In this document: in pieces, positions 9,383 to 19,449 of the stretch
How positions within the stretch are numbered: position 1 is the first letter of the stretch
How the letters are laid out: each line of letters begins with the position of its first letter
Source of the DNA: Niallia circulans NBRC 13626
GTDB taxonomy: Bacteria; Bacillota; Bacilli; Bacillales; Cytobacillaceae
Assembly (NCBI RefSeq): GCF_001591585.1
Contig: NZ_BCVE01000005.1
Coordinates: 62,001 to 126,000 of the forward strand
DNA length: 64,000 nt
Direction: 5' to 3'
The notes under the pieces: generated by a model
What the model saw: only the letters and a program-made list of their open reading frames with translations
Database searches by the model: none
What the model was told of the DNA's origin: nothing
Position numbers and translations under genes: made by a program

Positions 9383-10147
9383 ATGGATATCTTAATTGCT
9401 TCAAAGGTCCATAAAAGTTATGGCAATAAAACAAATCGTCAAGAAGTGCTGAAGGGCGTAAATTTAAACGTCCAAAAAGGCGAATTTGTCAGTATTATGG
9501 GGGCCTCTGGTTCAGGGAAAACAACCTTGTTGAACGTACTTTCTTCTATCGATCAAGCCAGTGGAGGAACTATTCGAATCGTAGAGAAGGAAATTACCCG
9601 TCTTAAAGAAAAGCAGTTAGCAGAATTCCGAAAAAATCACTTAGGATTTATCTTTCAAGATTATAATTTACTCGATACTTTAACCGTTAAAGAAAATATT
9701 CTTTTACCATTATCGATTACAAAAACACCAAAAAAAGAGGCGCATCAGCGTTTTGATACTTTAGCGAAAGAATTAGGTATTTACGAAATAAAAGATAAGT
9801 ATCCAAATGAAATATCAGGTGGTCAAAAGCAAAGAACATCTGCAGCCAGAGCTTTCATTCATGAACCAAGTATTATATTTGCAGATGAACCAACCGGGGC
9901 TCTTGATTCTAAGTCTGCCTCTGATTTATTAAATAAATTGAGTCATCTAAACCAAACAAGAAGCGCAACCATCCTTATGGTAACCCATGACCCAGTCGCT
10001 GCAAGCTATTGTAATCGAGTTGTTTTTATTAAAGATGGGCAAATTTATACACAGCTTTATAAAGGAGACCAGGATAGACAGCGCTTTTTCCAAGATATTA
10101 TCAAAACACAGGGAATTTTGGGTGGTGTGCAAAATGACCTTAAGTAA
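9383..10147 (+). CDS. BceA-like antimicrobial-peptide ABC transporter ATPase
   Basis: ABC ATPase of 254 residues, the normal length for BceA. The ATG at 9383 is preferred because AAAGGAG and GGAG stand just upstream; the open frame runs further back without a ribosome site. Walker A is GASGSGKTT, the signature is [15 protein letters not shown], and Walker B is [12 protein letters not shown]. It overlaps the permease gene by 14 bases. With the permease it should form a transporter that frees lipid II-cycle targets from peptide antibiotics such as bacitracin or lantibiotics, and also signals to the kinase. Confidence 0.92.
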   Translation: MDILIASKVHKSYGNKTNRQEVLKGVNLNVQKGEFVSIMGASGSGKTTLLNVLSSIDQASGGTIRIVEKEITRLKEKQLAEFRKNHLGFIFQDYNLLDTLTVKENILLPLSITKTPKKEAHQRFDTLAKELGIYEIKDKYPNEISGGQKQRTSAARAFIHEPSIIFADEPTGALDSKSASDLLNKLSHLNQTRSATILMVTHDPVAASYCNRVVFIKDGQIYTQLYKGDQDRQRFFQDIIKTQGILGGVQNDLK

Positions 10148-12077
10148 TCTTGTAATTCGTAATCTCAAAAAAAATATAAAATACTATTATCTTTATATTT
10201 TTGCCTTAGTATTCAGCGTGTCCCTTTATTTTTCCTTTGTAACCTTACAATATGACCCATCGATGGACGTGGTAGAAAATTCAGTCAAAGGCGGCGCTGC
10301 TATTAAAGCGGCCTCTGTTCTTTTAATAGCAATTGTTGCGATTTTTCTACTCTATGCCAATACGATTTTTATCAAGCGCCGCGGAAAAGAAATTGGACTT
10401 TTCCAATTGATTGGGATGACCAAAAGCAAAATTTTCCGTTTGTTAACACTGGAAAATTTTATTTTATATTTTCTATCTATTGTAATCGGTATTTTTATTG
10501 GCGTTTCTTTTTCTAAGATAACCATCATGATTCTATTCAAAGTAACCGGGGTCCAAGCTATTGCGAAACTTCACTTTTCGCCAGAGGCTCTCGTCCAAAC
10601 AGTCATTGTTTTTTGCGCCATATATGTTCTCATTATGTTAATGAACTATATTTTCATTAAGCGCCAAACGATTCTTTCCTTATTCCGTGTTGCGTCTTCA
10701 ACAGAAGCACGAGTTAAGAAAATGTCTGTATGGGAAATGATTATCGGTGTTACAGGAATTATTTTTATCATAAGCGGCTACTACATCTCGTCCCAGCTTT
10801 TTAATGGCGACTTTCAATCCATGAATGAATTGTTTTTCGCTATGATTTCTATTCTCGCTCTAGTCATAATCGGGACATATCTCTTTTATAAAGGATCTGT
10901 CAGCTTTTTGTTTAACCTTATTCGTAAAGGGAAAAATGGCTACATTAATATTAATCAAGTACTTTCCCTGTCTAGTATTATGTTTCGGATGAAATCAAAT
11001 GCTATTTTATTAACAATTATAACAACCGTTTCTGCGCTCGCATTAGGCTTTCTTTGTTTAAGCTATATATCTTACTACTCTGCAGAAAAAAATGCAAAAC
11101 AAAATGTTCCAGCCGATTTCGCTTTTGACAATGTCCAGGATGCAGAAGCTTTTACAAGCCGACTGGAAGAACAAAAAATTGCTTATAAGGAAGAAAAAAT
11201 TCCTGTTATTCAGACCATCTTTGATATAAAGGGAGTCCTCGATAATATTCCAGATGGATTCACACAAGATACCAGCGAGATGCAGATGCCTGTTATTAGT
11301 GAAGACTATGTAGAAGGTGTTCATCTATCTAAAGAGGAAGTACTTTTTGATGGATATAGTTCTACCTTAGAAAAGTTTATCAAATTAAAATCTACGGGCT
11401 CAATTACCATGGAGTTAAACGGTCAGTCCGTCCCATTAAATTATTTAGGAATGAAGGAAATGAACATTCTTCCTTATAACTTTTCTAACGGCGGACTAAT
11501 GACCGTAATCGTCGACTCTTCTGTCTTTGATTTAGTACAAAAGAATATGGATAAAAGCCTTCAGTCTCCTTCTTCACTTTATATTGGGATCAATATTAAT
11601 AAGAATCAAGAAATTGTAGAAGCTGATAAAATTTATCAAAAACTAACTTTTGAAAGTCAGGAAACTTTATCACGTTATGAGACAAGCCAGTCTCAAAAAG
11701 AATTTATGGGATTAGCGATGTTTATTGTCGGTTTTCTTGGGCTCACTTTCCTTATCACATCAGGGTGTATTCTTTACTTTAAACAGATGGATGAAGGAGA
11801 AGAAGAAAAGTATAACTATACCATTCTTCGTAAGCTAGGCTATACACAGAATGATTTAATAAACGGCATTAAATCAAAACAACTATTTAACTTTGGGATT
11901 CCGTTACTTATTGGCCTGCTTCATAGTTATTTCGCTGTCAAATCTGGCTGGTTCTTCTTTGGATCGGAATTATGGGCACCAATGTTCATTGTAATGGGGC
12001 TATATGCATTGCTGTATTCCATCTTTGGAATTCTCTCCGTTATTTATTATAAGAAAATCATTAGCGAGGCATTGTAA
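10134..12077 (+). CDS. BceB-like ABC transporter permease
   Basis: FtsX/BceB-type permease of about 647 residues. Ten membrane segments are expected. A large extracellular domain lies between about residues 320 and 530, the region thought to recognise the drug or drug-target complex. The ATG 10134 lies inside the end of the ATPase gene and gives the usual N-terminus ([14 protein letters not shown]). The open frame extends further back inside the ATPase gene, which I reject. Being last, it ends the resistance operon before a strong terminator. Drug specificity cannot be told from sequence. Confidence 0.92.
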   Translation: MTLSNLVIRNLKKNIKYYYLYIFALVFSVSLYFSFVTLQYDPSMDVVENSVKGGAAIKAASVLLIAIVAIFLLYANTIFIKRRGKEIGLFQLIGMTKSKIFRLLTLENFILYFLSIVIGIFIGVSFSKITIMILFKVTGVQAIAKLHFSPEALVQTVIVFCAIYVLIMLMNYIFIKRQTILSLFRVASSTEARVKKMSVWEMIIGVTGIIFIISGYYISSQLFNGDFQSMNELFFAMISILALVIIGTYLFYKGSVSFLFNLIRKGKNGYININQVLSLSSIMFRMKSNAILLTIITTVSALALGFLCLSYISYYSAEKNAKQNVPADFAFDNVQDAEAFTSRLEEQKIAYKEEKIPVIQTIFDIKGVLDNIPDGFTQDTSEMQMPVISEDYVEGVHLSKEEVLFDGYSSTLEKFIKLKSTGSITMELNGQSVPLNYLGMKEMNILPYNFSNGGLMTVIVDSSVFDLVQKNMDKSLQSPSSLYIGININKNQEIVEADKIYQKLTFESQETLSRYETSQSQKEFMGLAMFIVGFLGLTFLITSGCILYFKQMDEGEEEKYNYTILRKLGYTQNDLINGIKSKQLFNFGIPLLIGLLHSYFAVKSGWFFFGSELWAPMFIVMGLYALLYSIFGILSVIYYKKIISEAL

Positions 12078-12104
12078 AGGTGCATCACCGCTTATCAGTC
12101 AAAT

Positions 12105-12147
12105 AAAAAAGGGAATCAGACAAACAATAGCCTGATTCCCTTTTTTT
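12105..12147. terminator. Bidirectional terminator between bceB-like and UDG-like genes
   Basis: AAAAAGGGAATCAG pairs with CTGATTCCCTTTTT. Runs of A on one side and T on the other let it work in both directions between two convergent genes. Confidence 0.85.
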
Positions 12148-13006
12148 AGTTTGCTTCTTGGTTCCAGCCAAAAAGTTCATCATCTCGCTGTTCGGATTCT
12201 AAAATGGCATGATGAAAGGCTTTAAAATCAATTGGCTGATCTTTTTTCTCCGTAATCGCCTTAATATATTCACCAATCTTCACCTTATTCTCCGGTGAAA
12301 CTTGCCCAAATGGAATTTCTGCCGATCTGCCATAGTAAACATCAGCTGTTTTCGTCGCTAACCTTACTTTCTTGCTATTAATTAAATAACGGGAATTAGG
12401 AATCGTATAAACAGTCTCCCAATCACTTTCTGTTTCCAACTGAATTTTTGAGAGATGTTCTCCTGCAACTGAAATTAGGATTACATCAGGCTGTAAGTAT
12501 TCAATAAGATCATGCCATAATTTCACGCCTTCTGCTTGAAGGTCTTTCTTTGCTTCTTTGCTTAAACTATCCCAGGTAGGATTAGTTGCAAGCGGTGAGC
12601 AAATATCTGTATGCAATGCCGTATTTTCTTTGTTACCATAAAAGCTTGCATTCATTCCATTCAATAACGGTTCAAAAGAAGGCTCATACCATGCTTTATA
12701 TGGGTCTTTTTCAAAATACTGGTCAAGTGCAGTAATGTACTGTTGATTGAATTGATAGTGATGGTCTCGTTTCATCGATTGAAACCTTTGGAAAGGGTCA
12801 GGGTCAGGGAAATCACGTCTAGACGGATTTAGACCTACAGTAATGATGCGGATAGGGGATTCAAAATATTTCTTACTATTACCAAAATACATAATTGGCA
12901 TCGAGGGCTTTACAATATATGTCCTCTCTTTCTTACTTTCATACATTTCCCAATACTTTTTAATTAGTTCGGTTTGTACTGCCTGTTGAATAACAATAAA
13001 AATCAT
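12146..13006 (-). CDS. Hypothetical protein, uracil-DNA-glycosylase-superfamily-like
   Basis: A 286-residue soluble protein. The segment IRIITVGLNPSRRDFPDPDP resembles the first active-site motif (GxNPS/G) of MUG/TDG-type uracil-DNA glycosylases. A later strand, DVILISVAGEHLSKI, fits the same fold. The usual second motif with a catalytic histidine is not clearly seen, so function as a glycosylase is only a possibility. Start is uncertain: the ATG at 13006 has AAAGG directly against it, which is too close for a normal ribosome site, so a rare downstream codon could be used. It stands alone between terminators. Confidence 0.6.
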   Translation of the reverse strand: MIFIVIQQAVQTELIKKYWEMYESKKERTYIVKPSMPIMYFGNSKKYFESPIRIITVGLNPSRRDFPDPDPFQRFQSMKRDHHYQFNQQYITALDQYFEKDPYKAWYEPSFEPLLNGMNASFYGNKENTALHTDICSPLATNPTWDSLSKEAKKDLQAEGVKLWHDLIEYLQPDVILISVAGEHLSKIQLETESDWETVYTIPNSRYLINSKKVRLATKTADVYYGRSAEIPFGQVSPENKVKIGEYIKAITEKKDQPIDFKAFHHAILESEQRDDELFGWNQEAN

Positions 13007-13141
13007 CCTTTCAATTTAGTAAAAAATAATAGCAAGTCCACTAAAAAGGGACTTCCTTCCTCTCTATTATATATTATCCTTAGGCTATTGGTAAAGAATA
13101 CGTCATCTTTTATAAAAAATCTTTTTAAAGGATTCCGTAAC

Positions 13142-13187
13142 AAAATATAACTATTAGAAAGGGAAGAGAAAACACTTTCTAATAGTT
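13142..13187 (-). terminator. Intrinsic terminator after the first pyruvyl transferase gene
   Basis: Perfect arms AACTATTAGAAAG and CTTTCTAATAGTT enclose a 13-base loop. On the minus strand ATATTTTG follows. It lies just past the stop at 13214. Confidence 0.75.
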
Positions 13188-13213
13188 ATATCCTTCTTCT
13201 CTTGAGATTTTAA

Positions 13214-14572
13214 TTACTTACTGCCTACCTTGGATAATCGCTTAAATACCTGCTCCTTTTTCTTGAAAATCCTTTCCATAACCATTGCTACTAAATTTTC
13301 TTTCGTCATTAAAACTTTGCTTCCATTTTTTTGACTACTTTCTAATGGATAGTATCTCTCCCATCGTTCCACCATTTCCTCTAAGCTACATCCGCTTACT
13401 GGTTTCACTGGTGGTTGGAGCTGAATATCTGCTAGCTTCTGATCTAACGGAACAGTGGAGGGTGTTACTGTGTTTATATATATATGCTCTAATTGATTCT
13501 TATTAAGAAAATCAATAAAGTGGTCAAAATTCCTACCTTGTACTTTAACAGGAGACTGAAAATCGCTTTTCTCTATTATTTCTAATAAACTAGTCTTACC
13601 CGTTATTTTATTTGCCATTAGATTGGTTAATTGATGGTATTCTGCTAATTCTCTCATTCGGGCATCCTTCGGAATAATTAAACTAGGTGTGCCCGCAATG
13701 GTAGCTGCAATATTTCCATGGAGACGGGCACCAAAGCTTAAATCAGCATCTTTCATAAACTCTAACCATGTGGGTACATTTAAAAAGAATCGAACTCTAT
13801 TATTCATATATACAGGGTCTGACATTTTTATTGGATATTTTTTGCTTATTTCTGCAATGGAGGGTGCTCCTAAATACGTTAATTTCAATTCTTTTAACCA
13901 TTGAGGAATAAAATAGTGATTCGGATATTCGGCCATACCTCTAGCGATGAAGTCTAATACTTTCTTTTGGGAACGACGGGAGGAGTTAACGCAGATTTTT
14001 GACTCCTTCGTTACGCGCGTATTCCGTATAGATAATTCTCTACCAAACGTATACATCGATGGACAGCCAATTACTACATGATCTATTCCTTCACGAAATC
14101 CTAAACGAGTTAAATATTTTGCCGTAATTTCTCCTCGAACTCCAATGATAGAAGATTTTTTTAATACGGCCTTAACAAAATTCTTTACATCTTTATCAAA
14201 GGGAAATCCTTCGTTTAACTTTGGTTCAAAGGGAGCCCTTAAGCCAACGCCAATGACGACAACGGGAATTTTCAATTTATTAATCAGCTTCGTATATCTT
14301 CGTAAAGATGGAATAAATTCATTTCGAAAGGCATCTGCTAAGGGGATGATATAGCAATCATAATTCTCGTTTATTTCATCTGCTCTATCTGGGCCATATG
14401 TATAATAATCTGGTGTAATAATTGTATCTTTAGTCATCAATGTCCGAAATACACTGTATTGATAGATTAGATTTCCGATATTCCCACCAAATGTATTGTC
14501 CATTATCATTTTTGCTGCATCAAAAGGTTCTAAAGGTGACATACCTGCTCTTATTAATATTTTTTTCATCAT
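13214..14572 (-). CDS. Polysaccharide pyruvyl transferase family protein (copy 1)
   Basis: A 452-residue protein of the polysaccharide pyruvyl transferase family (CsaB/WcaK-like), which adds ketal pyruvate to glycans or acts in related polymer synthesis. Family features are readable: GGNIGNLIYQYSVFRTL near the N-terminus, VIGVGLRAPF, a VRGEITAKYLTRLG segment, and the C-terminal nucleotide-sugar-like motif SFGARLHGNIAATIAGTPSL. No signal peptide is present, so it is probably cytoplasmic. It is closely similar over its length to the next gene (14843-16177) and clearly a tandem duplicate, but each gene has its own terminator. The acceptor is unknown; no other glycan genes adjoin. Confidence 0.85.
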   Translation of the reverse strand: MMKKILIRAGMSPLEPFDAAKMIMDNTFGGNIGNLIYQYSVFRTLMTKDTIITPDYYTYGPDRADEINENYDCYIIPLADAFRNEFIPSLRRYTKLINKLKIPVVVIGVGLRAPFEPKLNEGFPFDKDVKNFVKAVLKKSSIIGVRGEITAKYLTRLGFREGIDHVVIGCPSMYTFGRELSIRNTRVTKESKICVNSSRRSQKKVLDFIARGMAEYPNHYFIPQWLKELKLTYLGAPSIAEISKKYPIKMSDPVYMNNRVRFFLNVPTWLEFMKDADLSFGARLHGNIAATIAGTPSLIIPKDARMRELAEYHQLTNLMANKITGKTSLLEIIEKSDFQSPVKVQGRNFDHFIDFLNKNQLEHIYINTVTPSTVPLDQKLADIQLQPPVKPVSGCSLEEMVERWERYYPLESSQKNGSKVLMTKENLVAMVMERIFKKKEQVFKRLSKVGSK

Positions 14573-14714
14573 GCTTCTTCCCTATCATGTTTTTTTCAAC
14601 ACTTTTTCTTGATTTAACCTTAGTCTTCATGAAATCAGCTTTTTTCATATTTTTGACAGGATGAATAGCTTTTAAACCTAATACTTATACATAATCCACT
14701 GCTGCTAGAATGAT

Positions 14715-14748
14715 AAAAAAGCACCTTTATGGAGCTTGGTGCTTTTTT
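14715..14748 (-). terminator. Terminator between the two pyruvyl transferase paralogues
   Basis: AAAAAAGCACC and GGTGCTTTTTT flank a short loop. It separates the duplicated genes into two transcription units. Confidence 0.85.
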
Positions 14749-14842
14749 ACATTTTTATATAAGCAAGCGATTCAGGGAAGATTAGCCTTATTCCTTGCCC
14801 CTTTTTTATAAGAGAAAAGTGCATGCTTCCTTTCATTCTCCA

Positions 14843-16177
14843 TTAATTAAATACGTTTGCTGCTTTTAAGACTAGTTTGACAGATTTTCGATTTAATTGC
14901 CCTTCTAGCTTTTTAATTTTCTTTTTCAACTCCATGATTTGTGGAGCTTCTCCTGAATGGAAATTATGCCATCTTGCAACTGCTTCTTCTATACTGCATA
15001 CACTTATTGGCACTTCTATTGGCTTTAATTGTACATCCGTCAATCTTTCTTCTAATGGTATTCGTTCAGGATGATTTGTGTCTTTATAAATATGATCTAT
15101 TTTATTTTTATTTAAGAAATCAATATAATGATCGAAATTTTCACCTTGTCGCTTTGCAGGCTGTTGGAAGTCTACCTGCTCAATCAAATCCGATAATCTT
15201 GTTTTCTCATTAATTTCCTTTGCCATTACATATGTAAGTTGATGGTATTCTGCCAATTCTCTCATCCGAGCATCTTTTGGAATAATAATACTCGGTGTTC
15301 CAGAGATTGTTGCTGTTATGTTTCCATGTAATCTTGCTCCGAAGCTCAAATCTGCTTGGCTTATAAAATCAAACCAAGTTGGAGCATTCAGAGGGAAACG
15401 AACTCTATTATTCTTATAGGCTTGATCAGAAATTTTCACCGGATAGTTTGTGCTGTCTTTTGCTATTGCAGGCGCACCTAAATACACTAATTTTAATTCT
15501 TTAAGCCACTGTGGAATAAAATAATAATTCGGAAACTCTTCCATCCCTCTTGTAATGAAATCAAGGACATTTTTTGGAGAGATTCGAGAGGAATTCACAC
15601 AGACCATTGACTCTTTCGTTATAGTTGTTTCTCGAATGTTCAATTCTCGACCAAAGGTATACATGGAAGGACAGCCAATAACTGTATGGTCTACTCCTTC
15701 TTTAAACCCTAATCCAGTTAAATATTTTGATGTAATTTCACCACGTAACCCAATGATTGTTGACTTTTCTAAAACAGCCTTAATGAATGCTCTTACATCC
15801 TCATCGAATGGAAAACCTTCATTTAATTTTGGCTCAAAAGGAGCACGCAGTCCTACTCCAATGACATAGACTGGAATCTTTAATCTTTTGATTAACTCTG
15901 TGTATTTTCGTAAAGTCGGTACAAATTCCTTTCGAAATGCATCTGCCAAGGGAATGACATAACAATCATACTCTTCATTGATTTCATCTGCTCTTGATGG
16001 ATCATAATCATAGTAATCTGGCGTAATGTTTGTATCCTCCGTCATTAATGTACGGTAAACACTATATTGGTAAATTAGGTTTCCAACATTTCCTCCAATC
16101 GAATTGTTGTTTAGTATGTATGATGCATCAAAAATATCAAGTGGTGACATCCCTGATCTAATCAATATATTCTTCAT
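14843..16177 (-). CDS. Polysaccharide pyruvyl transferase family protein (copy 2)
   Basis: A 444-residue paralogue of the downstream gene. The ATG at 16177 is used because GAAAGGG stands 8 bases before it. An upstream in-frame GTG has no ribosome site. The same landmarks occur (GGNVGNLIYQYSVYRTL, YVIGVGLRAPF, SFGARLHGNITATISGTPS). Large blocks are identical to copy 1, while the C-terminal about 70 residues diverge, here ending in a lysine-rich coiled stretch (ELKKKIKKLEGQLNRK). It probably acts on a related but different acceptor, which is inference. Confidence 0.85.
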   Translation of the reverse strand: MKNILIRSGMSPLDIFDASYILNNNSIGGNVGNLIYQYSVYRTLMTEDTNITPDYYDYDPSRADEINEEYDCYVIPLADAFRKEFVPTLRKYTELIKRLKIPVYVIGVGLRAPFEPKLNEGFPFDEDVRAFIKAVLEKSTIIGLRGEITSKYLTGLGFKEGVDHTVIGCPSMYTFGRELNIRETTITKESMVCVNSSRISPKNVLDFITRGMEEFPNYYFIPQWLKELKLVYLGAPAIAKDSTNYPVKISDQAYKNNRVRFPLNAPTWFDFISQADLSFGARLHGNITATISGTPSIIIPKDARMRELAEYHQLTYVMAKEINEKTRLSDLIEQVDFQQPAKRQGENFDHYIDFLNKNKIDHIYKDTNHPERIPLEERLTDVQLKPIEVPISVCSIEEAVARWHNFHSGEAPQIMELKKKIKKLEGQLNRKSVKLVLKAANVFN

Positions 16178-16522
16178 TTTCCTAACCCTTTCTGTAACCA
16201 CAAATTAAAAAATATGGAATTTAATTATGAGCCTATCATAAAAATTCTATATTTCTGATTCAACTGAAAGCCCTGTTTTACTCCAAAAATTTGTATTGCC
16301 ACATCTTACAATGACTACTAACCTATTCAAGTTAAATATCTAATATCATCATTGGCACTTTTTTAAATTCTATACAGCAGTAACATTAATAAATGAATAA
16401 TAATAATGAATCATTATCAAAATACTAGGTTCTTTTGTTAAAAATCAAAAGAAATAATACTAACCGATTATTTCTTACCCTTTCCTATGCCTAACAAAAC
16501 TTTACAATATAGTCCAAACAAA

Positions 16523-16619
16523 AAAGAATCTGATTAGAAAAGAAACATTTTTTCACTTAAGGTTAAAGTAGTTGCTCTTCCCTGCAGTTGAAATATATCT
16601 TTTCTTCATTAGATTCTTT
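16523..16619. repeat. Imperfect long inverted repeat
   Basis: AAAGAATCTGATTAGAAAAGA (16523-16543) is nearly the reverse complement of TCTTTTCTTCATTAGATTCTTT (16598-16619), with about 54 bases between. It begins just after the aminotransferase stop. It could be a long stem in the 3' untranslated RNA or a small mobile-element footprint. The rest of the gene-free stretch 16178-16522 shows nothing recognisable. Confidence 0.5.
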
Positions 16620-16634
16620 AGTCAAAACGGATCT

Positions 16635-17837
16635 TTATATTAAATCAGCGAACTCTCTTGCAATTCTTTCTATAGCTTCTTTTATAATCGGTCTTGGGGA
16701 AGGAATACAAATTCGTTGATGATTAATTCCTTCTTCTCCAAACATACTGCCATCTTCTAGTAAAACATTGGCTCTATGATAAATACGCTCATGTACTTCT
16801 TCTGGTGTTATTCCATATCCGCTGAAGTCCATCCACATGATATAGGTTCCTTCTGGTATTGTCACTTTCACTTTTGGCATATGTTCATCGATGTAGGCTT
16901 TTACCCATTCCATGGTTCCGTCAATATATTCCTTCAATTCCTCCAGCCATTCTTCTCCTTCCTTATAAACCGCAATAAGCGCAGAAATTGTAAAAGGAGA
17001 TGCCAATTGGTGACCCATTTCCTTATTAAACGCATTGCGCAGCTTCACATTTGGAATGATTAAATTAGTGCAGTGAAGTCCTGCCACATTAAAAGTTTTA
17101 TTAATTGCCGTACATGTAATCAAATGATCCTGATTATCTGCAACCATCGCAATTGGAGTAAATTTCTGTGTACGTCTAATTAAATCACCATGAATTTCAT
17201 CTGCAATAATTAACACATTATGTTTTACACAAATCTCATTTAAACGACTTAGTTCTTCTACTGTAAAAATGCGACCAGTTGGATTATGGGGGTTACAAAG
17301 AATAAACAGCTTCGTTGATTCTTCCTTTGCTTTCTCTTCAAAATCAGCAAAATCGATGGTATAATACCCTTCTTCGTCTTGAAGTAACGCATTATTCCGA
17401 ACCACTCTGCCATTTCCTTCAATTGCCGAAGTAAACGGCGGATAAACTGGGCGTTGAATAATTACACCATCGCCAGCTTCTGTAAAAGCACGCACTGCCA
17501 TATTAATTGCATGAACTGTTCCTGGACTATAGACAATAGATTCTCTATCTATCTCCCAATTATGTCTTTTTTTAAACCAATGCTGAATTGCTTCATAGTA
17601 CTCATCAGGAAAAATAGAATAGCCATATATGCGATTATCAACCGTTTTATGTAATGCATCTACTAATGCTTGTGGTACAGGCAAATCCATATCTGCTGTA
17701 AATAAGGGGATTGTCTCTTCATCATATCGCTCTGTAAGTCCCATCTCCTTAATAATTTTTCCACCGTCCCATTTAATCGAATAAGTATTTCGTCGATTTA
17801 CCACTTCATCAAAGTTATTAATCACTACATCCACCAT
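16635..17837 (-). CDS. MalY/PatB family PLP-dependent C-S lyase / aminotransferase
   Basis: Fold-type I PLP enzyme of 400 residues. Signature parts are TADMDLPVPQALVDALH, the HNPTGR turn, the ADEIHGDL aspartate region and the catalytic lysine in TAINKTFNVAG. In Bacillus this family (PatB) splits cystathionine or cysteine to release thiols, and can act as an aminotransferase. The ATG at 17837 is directly next to AAAGG, so the GTG at 17825 with better spacing may be the true start. No sulfur-metabolism genes adjoin. Confidence 0.88.
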   Translation of the reverse strand: MVDVVINNFDEVVNRRNTYSIKWDGGKIIKEMGLTERYDEETIPLFTADMDLPVPQALVDALHKTVDNRIYGYSIFPDEYYEAIQHWFKKRHNWEIDRESIVYSPGTVHAINMAVRAFTEAGDGVIIQRPVYPPFTSAIEGNGRVVRNNALLQDEEGYYTIDFADFEEKAKEESTKLFILCNPHNPTGRIFTVEELSRLNEICVKHNVLIIADEIHGDLIRRTQKFTPIAMVADNQDHLITCTAINKTFNVAGLHCTNLIIPNVKLRNAFNKEMGHQLASPFTISALIAVYKEGEEWLEELKEYIDGTMEWVKAYIDEHMPKVKVTIPEGTYIMWMDFSGYGITPEEVHERIYHRANVLLEDGSMFGEEGINHQRICIPSPRPIIKEAIERIAREFADLI

Positions 17838-17950
17838 CCTTTTGCTATTTTGAAGTCATTATAACATGGAGCGTTAGAAAAAAACTCGACTGGAATCTTT
17901 AACATCTACAGTTTTCCCTTTTCAGTCAAACTTACTTCCTTTATCTAAAT

Positions 17951-17977
17951 AAACCCCCACTAATTTTGCGGAGGTTT
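17951..17977 (-). terminator. Probable terminator of the PAS kinase gene
   Basis: On the minus strand AAACCTCC pairs (one G-U) with GGGGGTTT around a short loop. The following T run is weak. It lies 14 bases past the kinase stop. Confidence 0.55.
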
Positions 17978-17990
17978 ACATCTGCTTTTA

Positions 17991-19265
17991 TTATCCTTGA
18001 GAAACTGTACCAAGTAATGTATCTTGTGTAGCTGCCGGAAAGACGATGATTGCCTTTGTTCCTTTGTTTAATTCGCTTTGGAAGCTCAAACTGCCATTAT
18101 GACTTTCAATGATTTTGAAACAGGTCATTAAACCAAGACCAGTCCCTTTTTCCTTCGTTGTAAAAAATGGTTCACCTAATGTTCCTAATCTCTCGTCCGG
18201 AATACCTACTCCCTGATCCATAATTTCTATCGAAATATTACCATCCTGGAGAGACGTACCCTTAATAGAAATATATCCACCCTGTGGCATAGCTTCTATA
18301 GCATTTTGCAGCAAGTTAATAAATACTTGTTTTAGGCGCTTTTCCTCACATAAAATCATTGGAATATCCCATTCATATACTTCTTTAATCTGAATATTAT
18401 GTAAGCTTAATTGAGTATGTATTAATGTAATAACGTCTTTAATAATATTACGAATATCTTTAACTAAAAAAACATCCGCCGTAGGTTTAGCGAGAAAAAG
18501 CAGCTCGCCAACAATGCCATTAATTCTTTCGATTTCTGACAATACAATTTCAAAGTATCTATTTTTAGGATTTTCTGCCTTCGCTAGCTGAATAAATCCT
18601 TTAATCGAGGTTAATGGATTTCTAATCTCATGAGCAATTCCTGCAGACATCTCTCCTAAAATCGCTAATTTTTCTGACTTTTGGAGCAAATGCATCGTTT
18701 TCTCTTTGCTAGCTGTAATATCTTTTCCAATCGATAATATCACATCTTCCCCATTTAACATTATCGCTAAACAGGACGCCTCATAGAAAAAATCATTTCC
18801 AGCCACACGTTTCATTTTGTATTCAATAGGAGAGAGCGGTTTCTTTTTCTCTAAGGCAATATTCAGACGCATTTTCCACCGTTCCATATAATCTGCTGTG
18901 ACAAACTCTCCAAATGATCGATTAATTAACTCTTGACCGCTAGATGCTCCCATCATTTTAACAGCAGCATGATTGACATAGACTAACTTGTTTTCTCTTA
19001 AGGATTGAATAAATATGGATTCTGGTAAGGAATCCATTAGGAGTCGATAGCTTTCTTCACTATCCTTTGCCTTCTTCTCATAGTATTTGGACAGATCATA
19101 CCTCCAGCCAACAATCCATGCTAAGATCGTAAACAGGAAAAAATCAATATTGAAAAAAGGTTCATGCTTTATAACAAATTGATAAGTAGTAAATAATATA
19201 GAGATCGTTACTAACGTAATTTGTCCCCATGTTTTTATTTGCCTATTACGATTCCAAAGCAGCAT
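17991..19265 (-). CDS. PAS-domain sensor histidine kinase (sporulation-kinase-like)
   Basis: A 424-residue kinase with two N-terminal membrane helices (about 15-35 and 40-57), a single PAS domain (about 75-190) and a full transmitter module. The phosphorylated histidine lies in GIAHEIRNPLTSIKGF (about 217). N, G1 and G2 boxes read LLQNAIEAMP, MDQGVGIP and GTGLGLMTC. The ATG at 19265 is chosen because GGGG stands 8 bases before it; the ATG two codons earlier is too close. No response regulator adjoins. The HEIRNPLTSIKGF box and lone location resemble Bacillus kinases that feed the Spo0F phosphorelay (KinE-like). That target is inference. Confidence 0.85.
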   Translation of the reverse strand: MLLWNRNRQIKTWGQITLVTISILFTTYQFVIKHEPFFNIDFFLFTILAWIVGWRYDLSKYYEKKAKDSEESYRLLMDSLPESIFIQSLRENKLVYVNHAAVKMMGASSGQELINRSFGEFVTADYMERWKMRLNIALEKKKPLSPIEYKMKRVAGNDFFYEASCLAIMLNGEDVILSIGKDITASKEKTMHLLQKSEKLAILGEMSAGIAHEIRNPLTSIKGFIQLAKAENPKNRYFEIVLSEIERINGIVGELLFLAKPTADVFLVKDIRNIIKDVITLIHTQLSLHNIQIKEVYEWDIPMILCEEKRLKQVFINLLQNAIEAMPQGGYISIKGTSLQDGNISIEIMDQGVGIPDERLGTLGEPFFTTKEKGTGLGLMTCFKIIESHNGSLSFQSELNKGTKAIIVFPAATQDTLLGTVSQG

Positions 19266-19409
19266 AGACATTGCCCCTTCAAAGTATAATTTCTATATAC
19301 GTTCGTCTTAATGAACATCTTTTATCCTATCTTACCATTTTTTAACTAGAAGCGCATTTGCTAATAATAGAATAATTGATTGCTTGTTTTATTATTTTCC
19401 ATCGTCCAG

Positions 19410-19415
19410 TATAAT
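19410..19415 (+). promoter_or_regulatory. Candidate -10 element of the small membrane protein gene
   Basis: TATAAT stands 35 bases before the ATG at 19450. The -35 region is poor, so this is a tentative call. Confidence 0.4.
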
Positions 19416-19449
19416 CTAATGAAAGGAAACATTAAAGGGGAGGGACACA

